From Leptospiraceae bacterium (GTDB taxonomy: Bacteria > Spirochaetota > Leptospiria > Leptospirales > Leptospiraceae): DNA of 64,000 bases. The translations under genes and the position numbers were made by a program. The DNA is taken from positions 1 to 64,000 of the forward strand of contig JACKPA010000013.1 in the NCBI GenBank assembly GCA_024233865.1. The letters run 5' to 3'. Positions within the stretch are counted from its first letter, which is position 1; the number at the start of each line of letters is the position of its first letter. This document shows, piece by piece, positions 1 through 7,502 of the stretch. The notes beneath the pieces were generated by a model. The model saw only the letters and a program-made list of their open reading frames with translations. It had not been told where the DNA came from and did not search any database.

Positions 1-107
1 TAATCGTTTTAAAGCTTTATACAGATCGTTTGAATTTACTATGGTTGCTTTTTGGTAGTTTTATTTGGTTGCTCTTTTATCCCAATACTTCTAAAACAGG
101 TTTGTAA
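1..107 (+). pseudogene. DUF1361 membrane protein fragment (internal part)
   Basis: The frame starting at base 3 is open from the window edge to a TAA at 105-107. It reads a hydrophobic stretch ending WLLFYPNTSKTGL. In DUF1361 proteins a W-L-L-F-F-P-N-A-P-Y motif follows the second hydrophobic segment, so this looks like that part of such a protein, broken just after PN. The first residues, IVLKL, repeat the end of the fragment at 1160-1348, and 16 bases (AATCGTTTTAAAGCTT) are shared between positions 2-17 and the end of that fragment. The upstream part lies outside the window. Family assignment is from memory of the motif and is moderate. Confidence 0.5.
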
Positions 108-149
108 AATTGTCTTGCCATTCTAAGAAACTTATTATATTCTGAACCC

Positions 150-1052
150 ATGAAAATAGCCAATCCCATTTATGATGTATTTTTCAAATACCTACTGGAA
201 GATAACGAAATTGCAAGGGAATTTATCGGAACGATTATAGATGAAGATATTATCGAACTTACGTTAAAACCGCAGGAACAACTAGTTCAAATGAAAGAAT
301 TCGCTTTTACGATTCTAAGAATGGACTTTCATGCAGTCATTCAGACCCAAGAAGGGAAAAGAAGTGTTCTCATTGAAATGCAAAAAGGTAAGTATTTTGA
401 AGACGTGCAACGTTTCCGAAAGTATCTAGGGGAAAGGTATACAAAAGATACCCTTCCCATCATAACCATCTATTTTTTGGGCTATCCGCTGGATGAAAAA
501 TTACCAGCAGTTACTTTCGTAAAAAGAGACTATTACGACAGGTTTACCAACCAAAAATTGGAAGTGAAAAATGCTTTTATAGAAGGTCTTACACACAATA
601 GTTATGTGATACAAGTGCAACTATTAAAACAAAGTGTTCAAACAAAATTAGAGGCATTATTATCGGTGTTTGATCAAACTCTACAATCTACAGAGAGCTA
701 TATACTGAGTTTTCCGGACAAATTACCGGATTTGGAAATACTAAGGAAAATAATCCGTAGATTACAAAATGCTGGCGTATCCGAAGAACTCCGAAAAAAG
801 GCAGAAATAGAAGATGAAGTCGAGACATCTTTCAAAACAATGGCGAGGCAAATCCAAGAGAAAGAAGAGATGATAGAAGAGAACAAAAAAGCATTAACAG
901 AAAAGGACAAAGCATTAGAAGAAAAGGACAAAGCATTAACAGAAAAGGACAAAGCATTAGAAGAAAAGGAAAAAACATTAGAAGAAAGTAAAAAAGCCTT
1001 GGAAGAAAAAGACAGGCTAATTGCAGAATTGATGAAAAAAGTTTCTCAATAA
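150..1052 (+). CDS. Rpn family PD-(D/E)XK nuclease/putative transposase
   Basis: This 300-aa protein resembles the Rpn/PD-(D/E)XK family transposase group, DNA endonucleases linked to RecA-independent recombination in E. coli. The start MKIANPIYDVFFKYLLEDN is typical of the family. The nuclease core is visible as an Asp in RMDFHAVI (about residue 60) followed by IEMQKGK (about residue 76), giving D-(x)n-E-x-Q. After about residue 215 the protein becomes a highly charged coiled coil with repeated KALEEKDKALTEKDK heptad-like units, encoded by near-identical DNA repeats at about 886-1000 that could vary in number by slippage. A second, more distant member lies at 4671-5648. Whether it is mobile or a host function cannot be told from sequence. 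Confidence 0.85.
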   Translation: MKIANPIYDVFFKYLLEDNEIAREFIGTIIDEDIIELTLKPQEQLVQMKEFAFTILRMDFHAVIQTQEGKRSVLIEMQKGKYFEDVQRFRKYLGERYTKDTLPIITIYFLGYPLDEKLPAVTFVKRDYYDRFTNQKLEVKNAFIEGLTHNSYVIQVQLLKQSVQTKLEALLSVFDQTLQSTESYILSFPDKLPDLEILRKIIRRLQNAGVSEELRKKAEIEDEVETSFKTMARQIQEKEEMIEENKKALTEKDKALEEKDKALTEKDKALEEKEKTLEESKKALEEKDRLIAELMKKVSQ

Positions 1053-1159
1053 GCGTAAGAGTTTTAAGGTCTTAGTGTGCTGTAAAAAGCCTTTTTTTGT
1101 GCGATTGAAAACTTAAATAATTTCTTGACGTAACAAAAAGATAAAAATACGTTTTATGT

Positions 1160-1348
1160 ATGACTCATTGTTATTCCGAACTAAGGCTTTTTTATGGGCA
1201 AATCTTTGTGCTATTTACAGTTTTTAATCTGCTTTATTTGCTGATTGTAAGCACGATTACTGGTAATTCCGGCTATAACTTTTTAGTATGGAACTTGTTT
1301 TTAGGCTTTTTGCCTTATTTGATTGCAATCGTTTTAAAGCTTATTTAA
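1160..1348 (+). pseudogene. DUF1361 membrane protein, N-terminal fragment
   Basis: A 62-aa ORF with two hydrophobic segments. Its second part, FLVWNLFLGFLPYLIAIVLKL, matches the F-L-x-W-N-L-F-L-A-W-I-P-Y motif that marks DUF1361 membrane proteins, usually around 200 aa. The ORF ends abruptly after IVLKLI, exactly where the fragment at the window start (1-107) begins with IVLKL. It is therefore most likely the truncated 5' part of a broken DUF1361 gene. A possible sigma-70-like promoter (TTGACG at about 1124, TACGTT 17 nt later) precedes it, with low confidence. It could still be expressed as a small membrane peptide. Confidence 0.5.
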
Positions 1349-1371
1349 TATATACAAAAAAGGAACAATAA

Positions 1372-3558
1372 ATGATTATATCCGGCTATGAAACAAAAGA
1401 GAAAATTTATGAAAGTAATAAAACTATTATTTACCGTGCGATTAGAAACAGGGATGGTAAAATTCTAGCCTTAAAAATATTAAACGAAGAAAACCTGAGC
1501 AAAGAAACAATAGCTCGATTTAAGTATGAATACGAGATTCAAAAAAGTGTTTTTACAGAGGGGATTGTTCAAGCCTTCGATTTTGAAAAATACAACAATC
1601 GATATGCCATTGCTATGGAGTATTTTAATGGATCATCTTTACAGCAATATGATTTTAAAAATTTGGATATAGAAAGTATACTAAAGATATTTATAAGCGT
1701 TGCGGAAATACTAAATAGAATCCATGAGATGAACATCATACATAAAGATATAAATCCGTCCAATATTCTCTACAACTCACAGACAAAAGAAGTGAAAATT
1801 ATTGATTTTGGTATTTCTACAAAATTAACAATAGAAAAAAACCAAGCTATTCTCAATCCGAATTTGTTAGAGGGGACTCTATCCTATATTTCACCTGAGC
1901 AAACAAGAAGGATGAATAGACCAATAGACTACAGGACAGACTACTATTCACTAGGTGTAAGTCTATATGAAACCCTAACAAAACAAAAGCCTTTTCCCAA
2001 TACAGGAGATGCACTTGAAATCATTCATTGTCATATAGCCAAAGAGCCAATGCCACCCCATGAGATAGACTCCAGTATTCCAGTAACCCTTTCGAATATA
2101 ACATTAAAGCTAATGTCAAAAAATGCAGAGGATAGATACCAAACTTTATTAGGTCTGATTTATGACCTTCAAAAATGTTTGGAACAGTTCCTCACTCTAC
2201 ACAAAATAGAAGCTTTTGAAATCGGTGCGAATGATAAACTAAGCAAATTCCGAATTCCACAAAAGCTCTATGGACGAGAAAAAGAAATCCAAATACTTCT
2301 TGATTCCTTTAAACGGATTTCGGAAGGGAACACAGAAATTATGCTTGTTTCAGGTTTTTCTGGCATTGGGAAGTCAGTTCTTATAAACGAAATTCAAAAG
2401 CCAATCGTTGAAAAAAGAGGATATTTTATAACAGGCAAATACGATCAGTTTCAAAGAAATATACCTTATAGTGCAATTATTGATGCCTTTAGAGGACTCA
2501 TTAGGCAAATTCTTGCGGAAAGTTCTGTATATCTGAATCTATGGAAAGAAAAGCTGTTAGACGCTCTTGGAAAAAACGGTCAAGTTATTGTAGATGTAAT
2601 CCCTGAATTGGAATCCATTCTAGGAAAACAGGAAGAAGTTCCCAGACTATCTCCAAATGAATCTCAAAATCGGTTTAACTTTGTGTTTCAAAACTTTGTT
2701 CGTGTTTTCGCAAGCGAAGAGCATCCTATTGTAATTTTTATAGATGATTTGCAGTGGATAGACAGTGCCTCATTACAATTGATTCATCTGCTTATTACCA
2801 ATCCGGAGAATAGGTTTTTATTTTTTATAGGTGCTTATCGTGATAACGAAGTTGATGATACTCATCCTTTAAAGCTGGCTTTAGAGAAACTCAAAAAAGA
2901 TAGTGTTTCCATACGAGAAATTCAATTGAACAATTTGGATTTTAGGAATGTAAATCAATTAGTTGCTGATTCTTTAAATTCGGATACAAATTTAACCGAA
3001 GAACTGTCCGAATTGGTTTATTCTAAAACTGCTGGAAATCCTTTTTTTGTTAATGAATTATTAAAGCTATTATTTCATAAAAAATTGCTGTATTTTGCTC
3101 ATTCCCTTCAAAAATGGAATTGGGATATTCAAAAGATCAATGCAATAGGGATTTCGGATAGCGTTGTTTCTTTGATGACCAGCAAGATGGAGGAACTGCC
3201 AAAAGATACTCTGGCTATTTTGAAGTTGGCTTCTTGTATCGGAACCGTTTTTGATTTGAAAACCCTTTCTATTGTGTCCGAGAGTTCCAAGCTTCAAATT
3301 TCTACATCCCTGTGGGAAGCCTTGCAGCAAGGATTTATCTATCCTTTGGATGATTCTTATAAATTTATTCAGGATATGGAAGAAGTAAATCCCGGTTATA
3401 AATTTGCCCATGATAGGATACAACAGTCAGCTTATTTACTGATTCCCGAAGAGGAAAAAACAACCATTCACCTTAAAATAGGAAGGCTTATGCTGGAGCA
3501 CCTTTCTACCAACGAGCAAAAACGGAAGGAGAATCACAGCCAATACCAATTAGTTTGA
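1372..3558 (+). CDS. Ser/Thr protein kinase-AAA ATPase, truncated signalling protein (N-terminal part)
   Basis: The first 270 residues are a eukaryotic-like serine/threonine kinase: ATP lysine in LALKIL, catalytic loop HKDINPSN, metal-binding DFG in IIDFGIS, and SPEQTRRMN in the activation segment. From about residue 299 (KLYGREKEIQILL) follows an AAA/STAND-type ATPase with Walker A GFSGIGKS and Walker B VIFIDDLQWID. In known homologues, which are common in Leptospira and cyanobacteria, this continues into a long TPR-like region, GAF and an output domain. Here the frame ends at TGA 3556-3558, just after IHLKIGRLMLEHLSTNEQ, and the GAF-SpoIIE part resumes at once in another frame. The gene therefore appears to have lost its middle part plus its reading frame. 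Kinase and ATPase motifs are intact, so a shortened protein could still be active. Confidence 0.8.
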   Translation: MIISGYETKEKIYESNKTIIYRAIRNRDGKILALKILNEENLSKETIARFKYEYEIQKSVFTEGIVQAFDFEKYNNRYAIAMEYFNGSSLQQYDFKNLDIESILKIFISVAEILNRIHEMNIIHKDINPSNILYNSQTKEVKIIDFGISTKLTIEKNQAILNPNLLEGTLSYISPEQTRRMNRPIDYRTDYYSLGVSLYETLTKQKPFPNTGDALEIIHCHIAKEPMPPHEIDSSIPVTLSNITLKLMSKNAEDRYQTLLGLIYDLQKCLEQFLTLHKIEAFEIGANDKLSKFRIPQKLYGREKEIQILLDSFKRISEGNTEIMLVSGFSGIGKSVLINEIQKPIVEKRGYFITGKYDQFQRNIPYSAIIDAFRGLIRQILAESSVYLNLWKEKLLDALGKNGQVIVDVIPELESILGKQEEVPRLSPNESQNRFNFVFQNFVRVFASEEHPIVIFIDDLQWIDSASLQLIHLLITNPENRFLFFIGAYRDNEVDDTHPLKLALEKLKKDSVSIREIQLNNLDFRNVNQLVADSLNSDTNLTEELSELVYSKTAGNPFFVNELLKLLFHKKLLYFAHSLQKWNWDIQKINAIGISDSVVSLMTSKMEELPKDTLAILKLASCIGTVFDLKTLSIVSESSKLQISTSLWEALQQGFIYPLDDSYKFIQDMEEVNPGYKFAHDRIQQSAYLLIPEEEKTTIHLKIGRLMLEHLSTNEQKRKENHSQYQLV

Positions 3559-4577
3559 TAAATTACGTTGCCCGTACTATAGAGCCTGTTGTTCTGAATA
3601 ACGCTACACACGAAGGTCTATTCACTAAGGATGAATACATCACCAAAAACAAGCCTAAGTCTGTACTTTGTTTTCCACTTGTTCAACAAGGCAAATTAAC
3701 CGGAATCATTTACTTGGAAAACAACCTCACCACAGGAGCATTCACATCCGATAGAATTGAGACTTTAAGAATCTTGGCAACACAGGCCGCCATCTCTATC
3801 GAAAACGCAAGGCTTTATGAAAATATAGAAACAATCACACGCGAAAAAACGCAGGTTGAAACGGAAATGAACATCGCTCGTGAAATCCAAACTTCGCTCA
3901 TCCCTGACAAGCCAACTGTATCTGATTTTGAGGTGATAGCCTATATGAAAACGGCAGATTCCGTAGGCGGTGACTACTATGATGTGATTCGAGAGAATGG
4001 TAGAGAATGGTTTTTAATAGGTGATGCCAGCGGTCATGGCGTACCCGCAGGTCTGGTGATGATGATGGTTCAGACATCCATCCATACGGTTATACTCTCT
4101 AATCCTGGTGTAAATCCTTCCGACTTGCTCAAAAAAGTGAACTTGGTAATTTCAAAAAATATAGCCATGCTAAAAATGAACAAATACATGACTTTGACCT
4201 TGTTTCTGAAAGACAAAGACGGAAAGCTATACTATTCCGGTATGCACCAAGACTTGGTGGTGTACAGGAGCCAAACCAAAAAAGTAGAGACTATCGAAAC
4301 CAATGGAAATTGGATAGGCATGGCGAACATCTCAAATGAATTTTTGGTTGAAGAGTTAGAAATGAAGAAGGGAGACGTTCTATTTTTGTATACGGATGGA
4401 ATCACAGAAGCTACGGACAAGGATGAAAATCAATTTGACCTGGGTGGTTTGGTAAAGTTTATGGAGGTAAACGGAGAGTATCCGGTGGAAACAATCAAAG
4501 AAAAATTTCTGGACACAATTCGAGATTATTCATCGGATGATGATATTACCTTTATGATTCTAAAAAAGAATGGCTAA
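3555..4577 (+). CDS. GAF-SpoIIE (PP2C-type) phosphatase, C-terminal part of split kinase protein
   Basis: This reading frame starts at TTG 3555, but the coding pattern (PISLINYVARTIEPVVL) already begins upstream in the same frame. That favours a severed C-terminal half of the preceding kinase protein over an independent gene. Residues 1-90 are the end of a GAF domain (KSVLCFPLVQQGKLTGIIYLEN). A short coiled linker leads to a SpoIIE/PPM phosphatase from about residue 110, with metal-binding acidic residues in VGGDYYDVI, GDASGHGVPAG, LYTDGITEA and DDDITFMIL all present. Such domains dephosphorylate anti-sigma-factor antagonists, and a STAS protein is encoded at 30680-31069. The 4-bp overlap with the upstream ORF could allow translational coupling. 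The stop is 3 bp before the 34-bp inverted repeat at 4581. Confidence 0.75.
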   Translation: MINYVARTIEPVVLNNATHEGLFTKDEYITKNKPKSVLCFPLVQQGKLTGIIYLENNLTTGAFTSDRIETLRILATQAAISIENARLYENIETITREKTQVETEMNIAREIQTSLIPDKPTVSDFEVIAYMKTADSVGGDYYDVIRENGREWFLIGDASGHGVPAGLVMMMVQTSIHTVILSNPGVNPSDLLKKVNLVISKNIAMLKMNKYMTLTLFLKDKDGKLYYSGMHQDLVVYRSQTKKVETIETNGNWIGMANISNEFLVEELEMKKGDVLFLYTDGITEATDKDENQFDLGGLVKFMEVNGEYPVETIKEKFLDTIRDYSSDDDITFMILKKNG

Positions 4578-4580
4578 ATA

Positions 4581-4614
4581 GGATAGGTAGAAATAATTTA
4601 ATGCCGATAATTGC
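4581..4614 (+). repeat. 34-bp inverted repeat, copy 1
   Basis: These 34 bases (starting GGATAGGTAGAAATAATTTA) are the exact reverse complement of 19456-19489. The match ends sharply on both sides. The partner copy lies inside a 296-bp inverted-repeat element, so this is probably one end of a related, otherwise lost element. The pair brackets about 14.8 kb containing the Rpn gene, the ATPase array and the FHA-ClC operon. Confidence 0.8.
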
Positions 4615-4670
4615 CGTATTTATGCACAAAAAATTCATATCCCAAAGAGATAATCAAAATTATTGTAGCC

Positions 4671-5648
4671 ATGGAAGCTATACAGGAGAATACTACGGAT
4701 ATGCTTGCTCCATTGGATAATCAGGTAATTTTTAAAATCGCTTTTACGGATATGGAAGTCTTCACCGGTTTTGTAAAAGATATACTTGGTATAGACATCG
4801 AAGTTGAAAAAATCGAAACAGAAAAGAAGTTCGAGCCAAAAATAGGAAACATTGATTTTGCCTACGATATTTTTGCGGAATCAAAAGACCACCGGGTTAT
4901 AGTGGAAATTCAAAAAGCGGAATTGGACTACCACTTTGACAGATTTTTGCACTATCACTACATGGCAGTAGCAGAATTACAAAGAAGAGCAGCAGATTAC
5001 AAAATCAAACAAACCGTCTACACAATAGTGATGCTTACCGCTCCCTATACAATAGAAGAAAGAACAGGTTTACCCATAAAAAATGAAGTTTTGGTTTCCT
5101 CGTCAGACCCAAGAGATTTGGAGGATAAAATCATACCGATATACGGTCATAAATTGGTTTTTTTAAACCCAAATCATAAACAAGAAATGACACCTCAAAA
5201 CTATCGTGATTGGTTGGATTTGGTGTATGAGTCAATCCATAATAGTGAAAAATATTTGGTAAATATGGAGAATACCGCCATAAAAAAAGCAGTGGGATTG
5301 ATAGAATATGAAAAACTAAGTCCCAAACAAATTCGGGAGATGAAAGAAGATGCGAGTAGACGGGCAACCCTTGCCATATATGAGAATAAGTTAGAAAAAG
5401 TATCCCAAGATTTGGAAAAGGAAAAGCAAGAGAGAAAGCAAACAGAACAAGAATTGTCAAAAGAAAAGCAAGCGAGAAGACAGGAAAGAAAGAAAGCAGA
5501 ACAAGACAAGCAAAAAGCGGAACAAGAATTGTCAAAGGAAAAGCAACGGGTTTTTGTTCTTGCAAAGAAGTTAAAAGAAAGTGGTGTGCCGGTTTTGGAA
5601 ATCATGGAATTAACAGGTCTATCAGAAAAAGAAATTGATAAAATCTGA
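4671..5648 (+). CDS. Rpn family PD-(D/E)XK nuclease/putative transposase, second type
   Basis: A PD-(D/E)XK protein of the Rpn/transposase family, distinct from the one at 150-1052. The core motif is NIDFAYDIFAES followed by VIVEIQKAELDYHFDRFLHYH, giving D-(x)n-E-x-Q. The C-terminal third is a Lys/Glu/Gln-rich coiled coil (KEKQERKQTEQELSKEKQ repeats) ending in LKESGVPVLEIMELTGLSEKEI, a short helix-turn-helix-like tail common in this family. The frame is open from a TTG at 4611, but that codon lies in the 34-bp repeat, so ATG 4671 (MEAIQENTTDMLAPLDN) is the more credible start. No clear ribosome binding site is seen. Confidence 0.82.
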   Translation: MEAIQENTTDMLAPLDNQVIFKIAFTDMEVFTGFVKDILGIDIEVEKIETEKKFEPKIGNIDFAYDIFAESKDHRVIVEIQKAELDYHFDRFLHYHYMAVAELQRRAADYKIKQTVYTIVMLTAPYTIEERTGLPIKNEVLVSSSDPRDLEDKIIPIYGHKLVFLNPNHKQEMTPQNYRDWLDLVYESIHNSEKYLVNMENTAIKKAVGLIEYEKLSPKQIREMKEDASRRATLAIYENKLEKVSQDLEKEKQERKQTEQELSKEKQARRQERKKAEQDKQKAEQELSKEKQRVFVLAKKLKESGVPVLEIMELTGLSEKEIDKI

Positions 5649-5682
5649 TTTGTTGTATAAAAAATGTACATAGATTAGCCTG

Positions 5683-5887
5683 TAATAAAAAAGAATACAT
5701 CTTAGAGTTTAAATTATGGTATGACACAGAATAACATGAAAAAAGTTTGAAGCAATTGGCGGGCTATTTGGACAGCAAAAATCATGGTGTAGGCTATTTG
5801 GTAACATTCAATTTTAACAAAAACAAAGAGTTTACAAACGGTTGGAGAAATGTAGATAACAAGAAAATCTTTGAGGTATTTGTATAG
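5683..5887 (+). pseudogene. 3' remnant of an ATPase-nuclease array gene
   Basis: This stretch matches the last 68 codons of the five array genes that follow, from NKKEYILEFKLWY to KKIFEVFV and the TAG stop. A TAA interrupts it at the position of the conserved Tyr in GTEYHEK, and the Gly of that motif is Asp. It stands exactly 2 nt before the first full gene, the same spacing as between all full copies, so it is the eroded tail of a former upstream array member. The rest of the gap 5649-5889 holds nothing recognisable. Confidence 0.9.
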
Positions 5888-5889
5888 GT

Positions 5890-7500
5890 ATGAAGGAATT
5901 TAACATAACGGGTCTATGTATACCGGAAAAGCACTATATGGTAGACACAAGCAAAAAAGTCCAAAAAATAATAGAAATGATTGACAAGGGGAAATATTTT
6001 ATCATCAACCGTCCCAGACAGTATGGGAAAACAACTACCCTTTCCCTGTTATACCAAAGAATGATTACCATATCTCCTTATTTAGTTATACGAACCAGCT
6101 TTGAAGGATTAGGTGAACAATCATTTGAAAGTGAAATATCATTTTGCATAATATTTACAAAACAAATCGCAAAAGCACTAAACCGCATACCACAATGCAA
6201 TGTTGCGTTAGAATATATAAAAGAAACTAACCAACCGAAAACTTTTATTGAGTTAAATAATTTTATAACAAACTTGATAAATACAACCAAGCAAAAAATA
6301 ATTTTAATGATAGACGAGGTAGACAAGGCAAGTAATCATATTGTATTTTTAAACTTTTTGGGTATGTTGAGAACAAAATACTTAGATAGAGAGGAAGGTT
6401 TAGATCAGACCTTTCATAGTGTGATTTTGGTGGGCGTACATGATGTAAAAAACATCAAAAAGAAAATTCGTCCTGATAGTGAATCTCACTACAACAGTCC
6501 TTGGAACATTGCCACCGAATTTAAGGTGGATTTGAGTTTCAGTGCGGAAGAAATAGAAACAATGTTGGAAGATTATGTTTCCGCACTTCGACAGGCTCAG
6601 CACACCGCACTTCGACAAGCTCAGCACACCGCTACGCAAACCAACCGGTTCGACATTTCATCAATAAGCAAGGAAATCTACAAATTCACATCCGGTTATC
6701 CGTTTCTGGTGAGCAAAATATGCAAGGTGATTGACGAAGACTTGGATAAGGATTGGTCAATGGAAGGGATTCAAAAGGCAATTGATAATATACTAAAAGA
6801 ACGCAATACTTTATTTGATGATTTAATCAAAAACGTTGACAACAATAAAGAACTATACGATTTGCTCTATAGTATTTTAATTGATTCCATTCCGATTCAA
6901 TACAATACAGCAAATCCAATCATTGACCTATCAAACATATATGGAATCACTGCGGAAGGGGAATATGGCAGACTAAAGATTAGCAATAAGATTTTTGAAA
7001 TCTATTTGTATAACTATCTTATATCAAAATTGGAAACACAAAACCTATCCATAACCCATTATGGTTTTAGAGATAATTTTATAAACAATTCCGGAGATTT
7101 AGAAATAGAAAAAATTTTATTAAAATTCCAAGAATTTATCAAAGAAACGTATTCGGATAAGGATACCCAGTTTTATGAGAGGAATGGCAGATTGTTACTA
7201 ATCGCTTTTGTCAAGCCAATAATAAATGGTTCCGGTTTTTATTACATAGAACCTCAAAGTAGTTATGAAAGACGTATGGATATGGTTATCACGTTTAATA
7301 AAAAAGAATACATCTTAGAGTTTAAATTATGGTATGGAACAGAATACCATGAAAAAAGCTTGAAGCAACTAGCAGGTTATTTGGACAGCAGAAATCATGG
7401 TGTAGGATATTTGGTAACATTCAACTTTAACAAAAACAAAGAGTTTACAAACGGATGGAGAGATGTAGATAGCAAGAAAATCTTTGAGGTATTTGTATAG
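5890..7500 (+). CDS. AAA ATPase-PD-(D/E)XK nuclease, array gene A (N1-C1)
   Basis: First full member of the array, 536 aa. It belongs to the widespread family of AAA-like ATPases starting F-N-x-x-G-L-C-I-P-x-K-H-Y-M-V-D, also common in Clostridia. Walker A is NRPRQYGKTTTL (about residues 40-51) and Walker B is ILMIDEVDKASNH (about 138-150). The C-terminus is a PD-(D/E)XK nuclease-like domain with RRMDMVITF and YILEFKLW, then an invariant GYLDSRNHGVGYLVTF. Its N-terminal variable region (after TTTLSLLYQRM) is unique in the array (variant N1), and the segment after the core (IDNILKERNTLFDD) is variant C1, shared with gene C. Two 24-bp repeats encode LRQAQHTA between ATPase and nuclease parts. 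The biochemical role is unknown; family members are often near mobile or defence genes. Confidence 0.85.
   Translation: MKEFNITGLCIPEKHYMVDTSKKVQKIIEMIDKGKYFIINRPRQYGKTTTLSLLYQRMITISPYLVIRTSFEGLGEQSFESEISFCIIFTKQIAKALNRIPQCNVALEYIKETNQPKTFIELNNFITNLINTTKQKIILMIDEVDKASNHIVFLNFLGMLRTKYLDREEGLDQTFHSVILVGVHDVKNIKKKIRPDSESHYNSPWNIATEFKVDLSFSAEEIETMLEDYVSALRQAQHTALRQAQHTATQTNRFDISSISKEIYKFTSGYPFLVSKICKVIDEDLDKDWSMEGIQKAIDNILKERNTLFDDLIKNVDNNKELYDLLYSILIDSIPIQYNTANPIIDLSNIYGITAEGEYGRLKISNKIFEIYLYNYLISKLETQNLSITHYGFRDNFINNSGDLEIEKILLKFQEFIKETYSDKDTQFYERNGRLLLIAFVKPIINGSGFYYIEPQSSYERRMDMVITFNKKEYILEFKLWYGTEYHEKSLKQLAGYLDSRNHGVGYLVTFNFNKNKEFTNGWRDVDSKKIFEVFV
6583..6630 (+). repeat. 24-bp in-frame repeat, 2 units (gene A)
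   Basis: Two units of 24 bp containing CTTCGACAAGCTCAG (first unit CTTCGACAGGCTCAG) encode A-L-R-Q-A-Q-H-T twice. The unit is a multiple of three, so copy-number changes keep the frame. Confidence 0.95.
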
Positions 7501-7502
7501 GT

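Noticed and set aside
1124..1162. TTGACG / TACGTT promoter before the DUF1361 fragment
   Set aside because: The -10 match is poor and the downstream gene is broken, so it is not listed as a feature.
4611..4670. TTG 4611 as start of the second Rpn gene
   Set aside because: It lies in the 34-bp inverted repeat, and the extra residues (MPYLCTKNSYPKEI) do not look like the family; ATG 4671 does.
5131..5671. Reverse ORFs of 144 and 156 aa over the second Rpn gene
   Set aside because: Antisense of the coiled-coil region; the Phe/Ser/Leu-rich composition is that expected from Glu/Lys codons read backwards.
6583..6630. 24-bp repeats as a CRISPR array
   Set aside because: The units are contiguous with no spacers and lie in frame inside genes.
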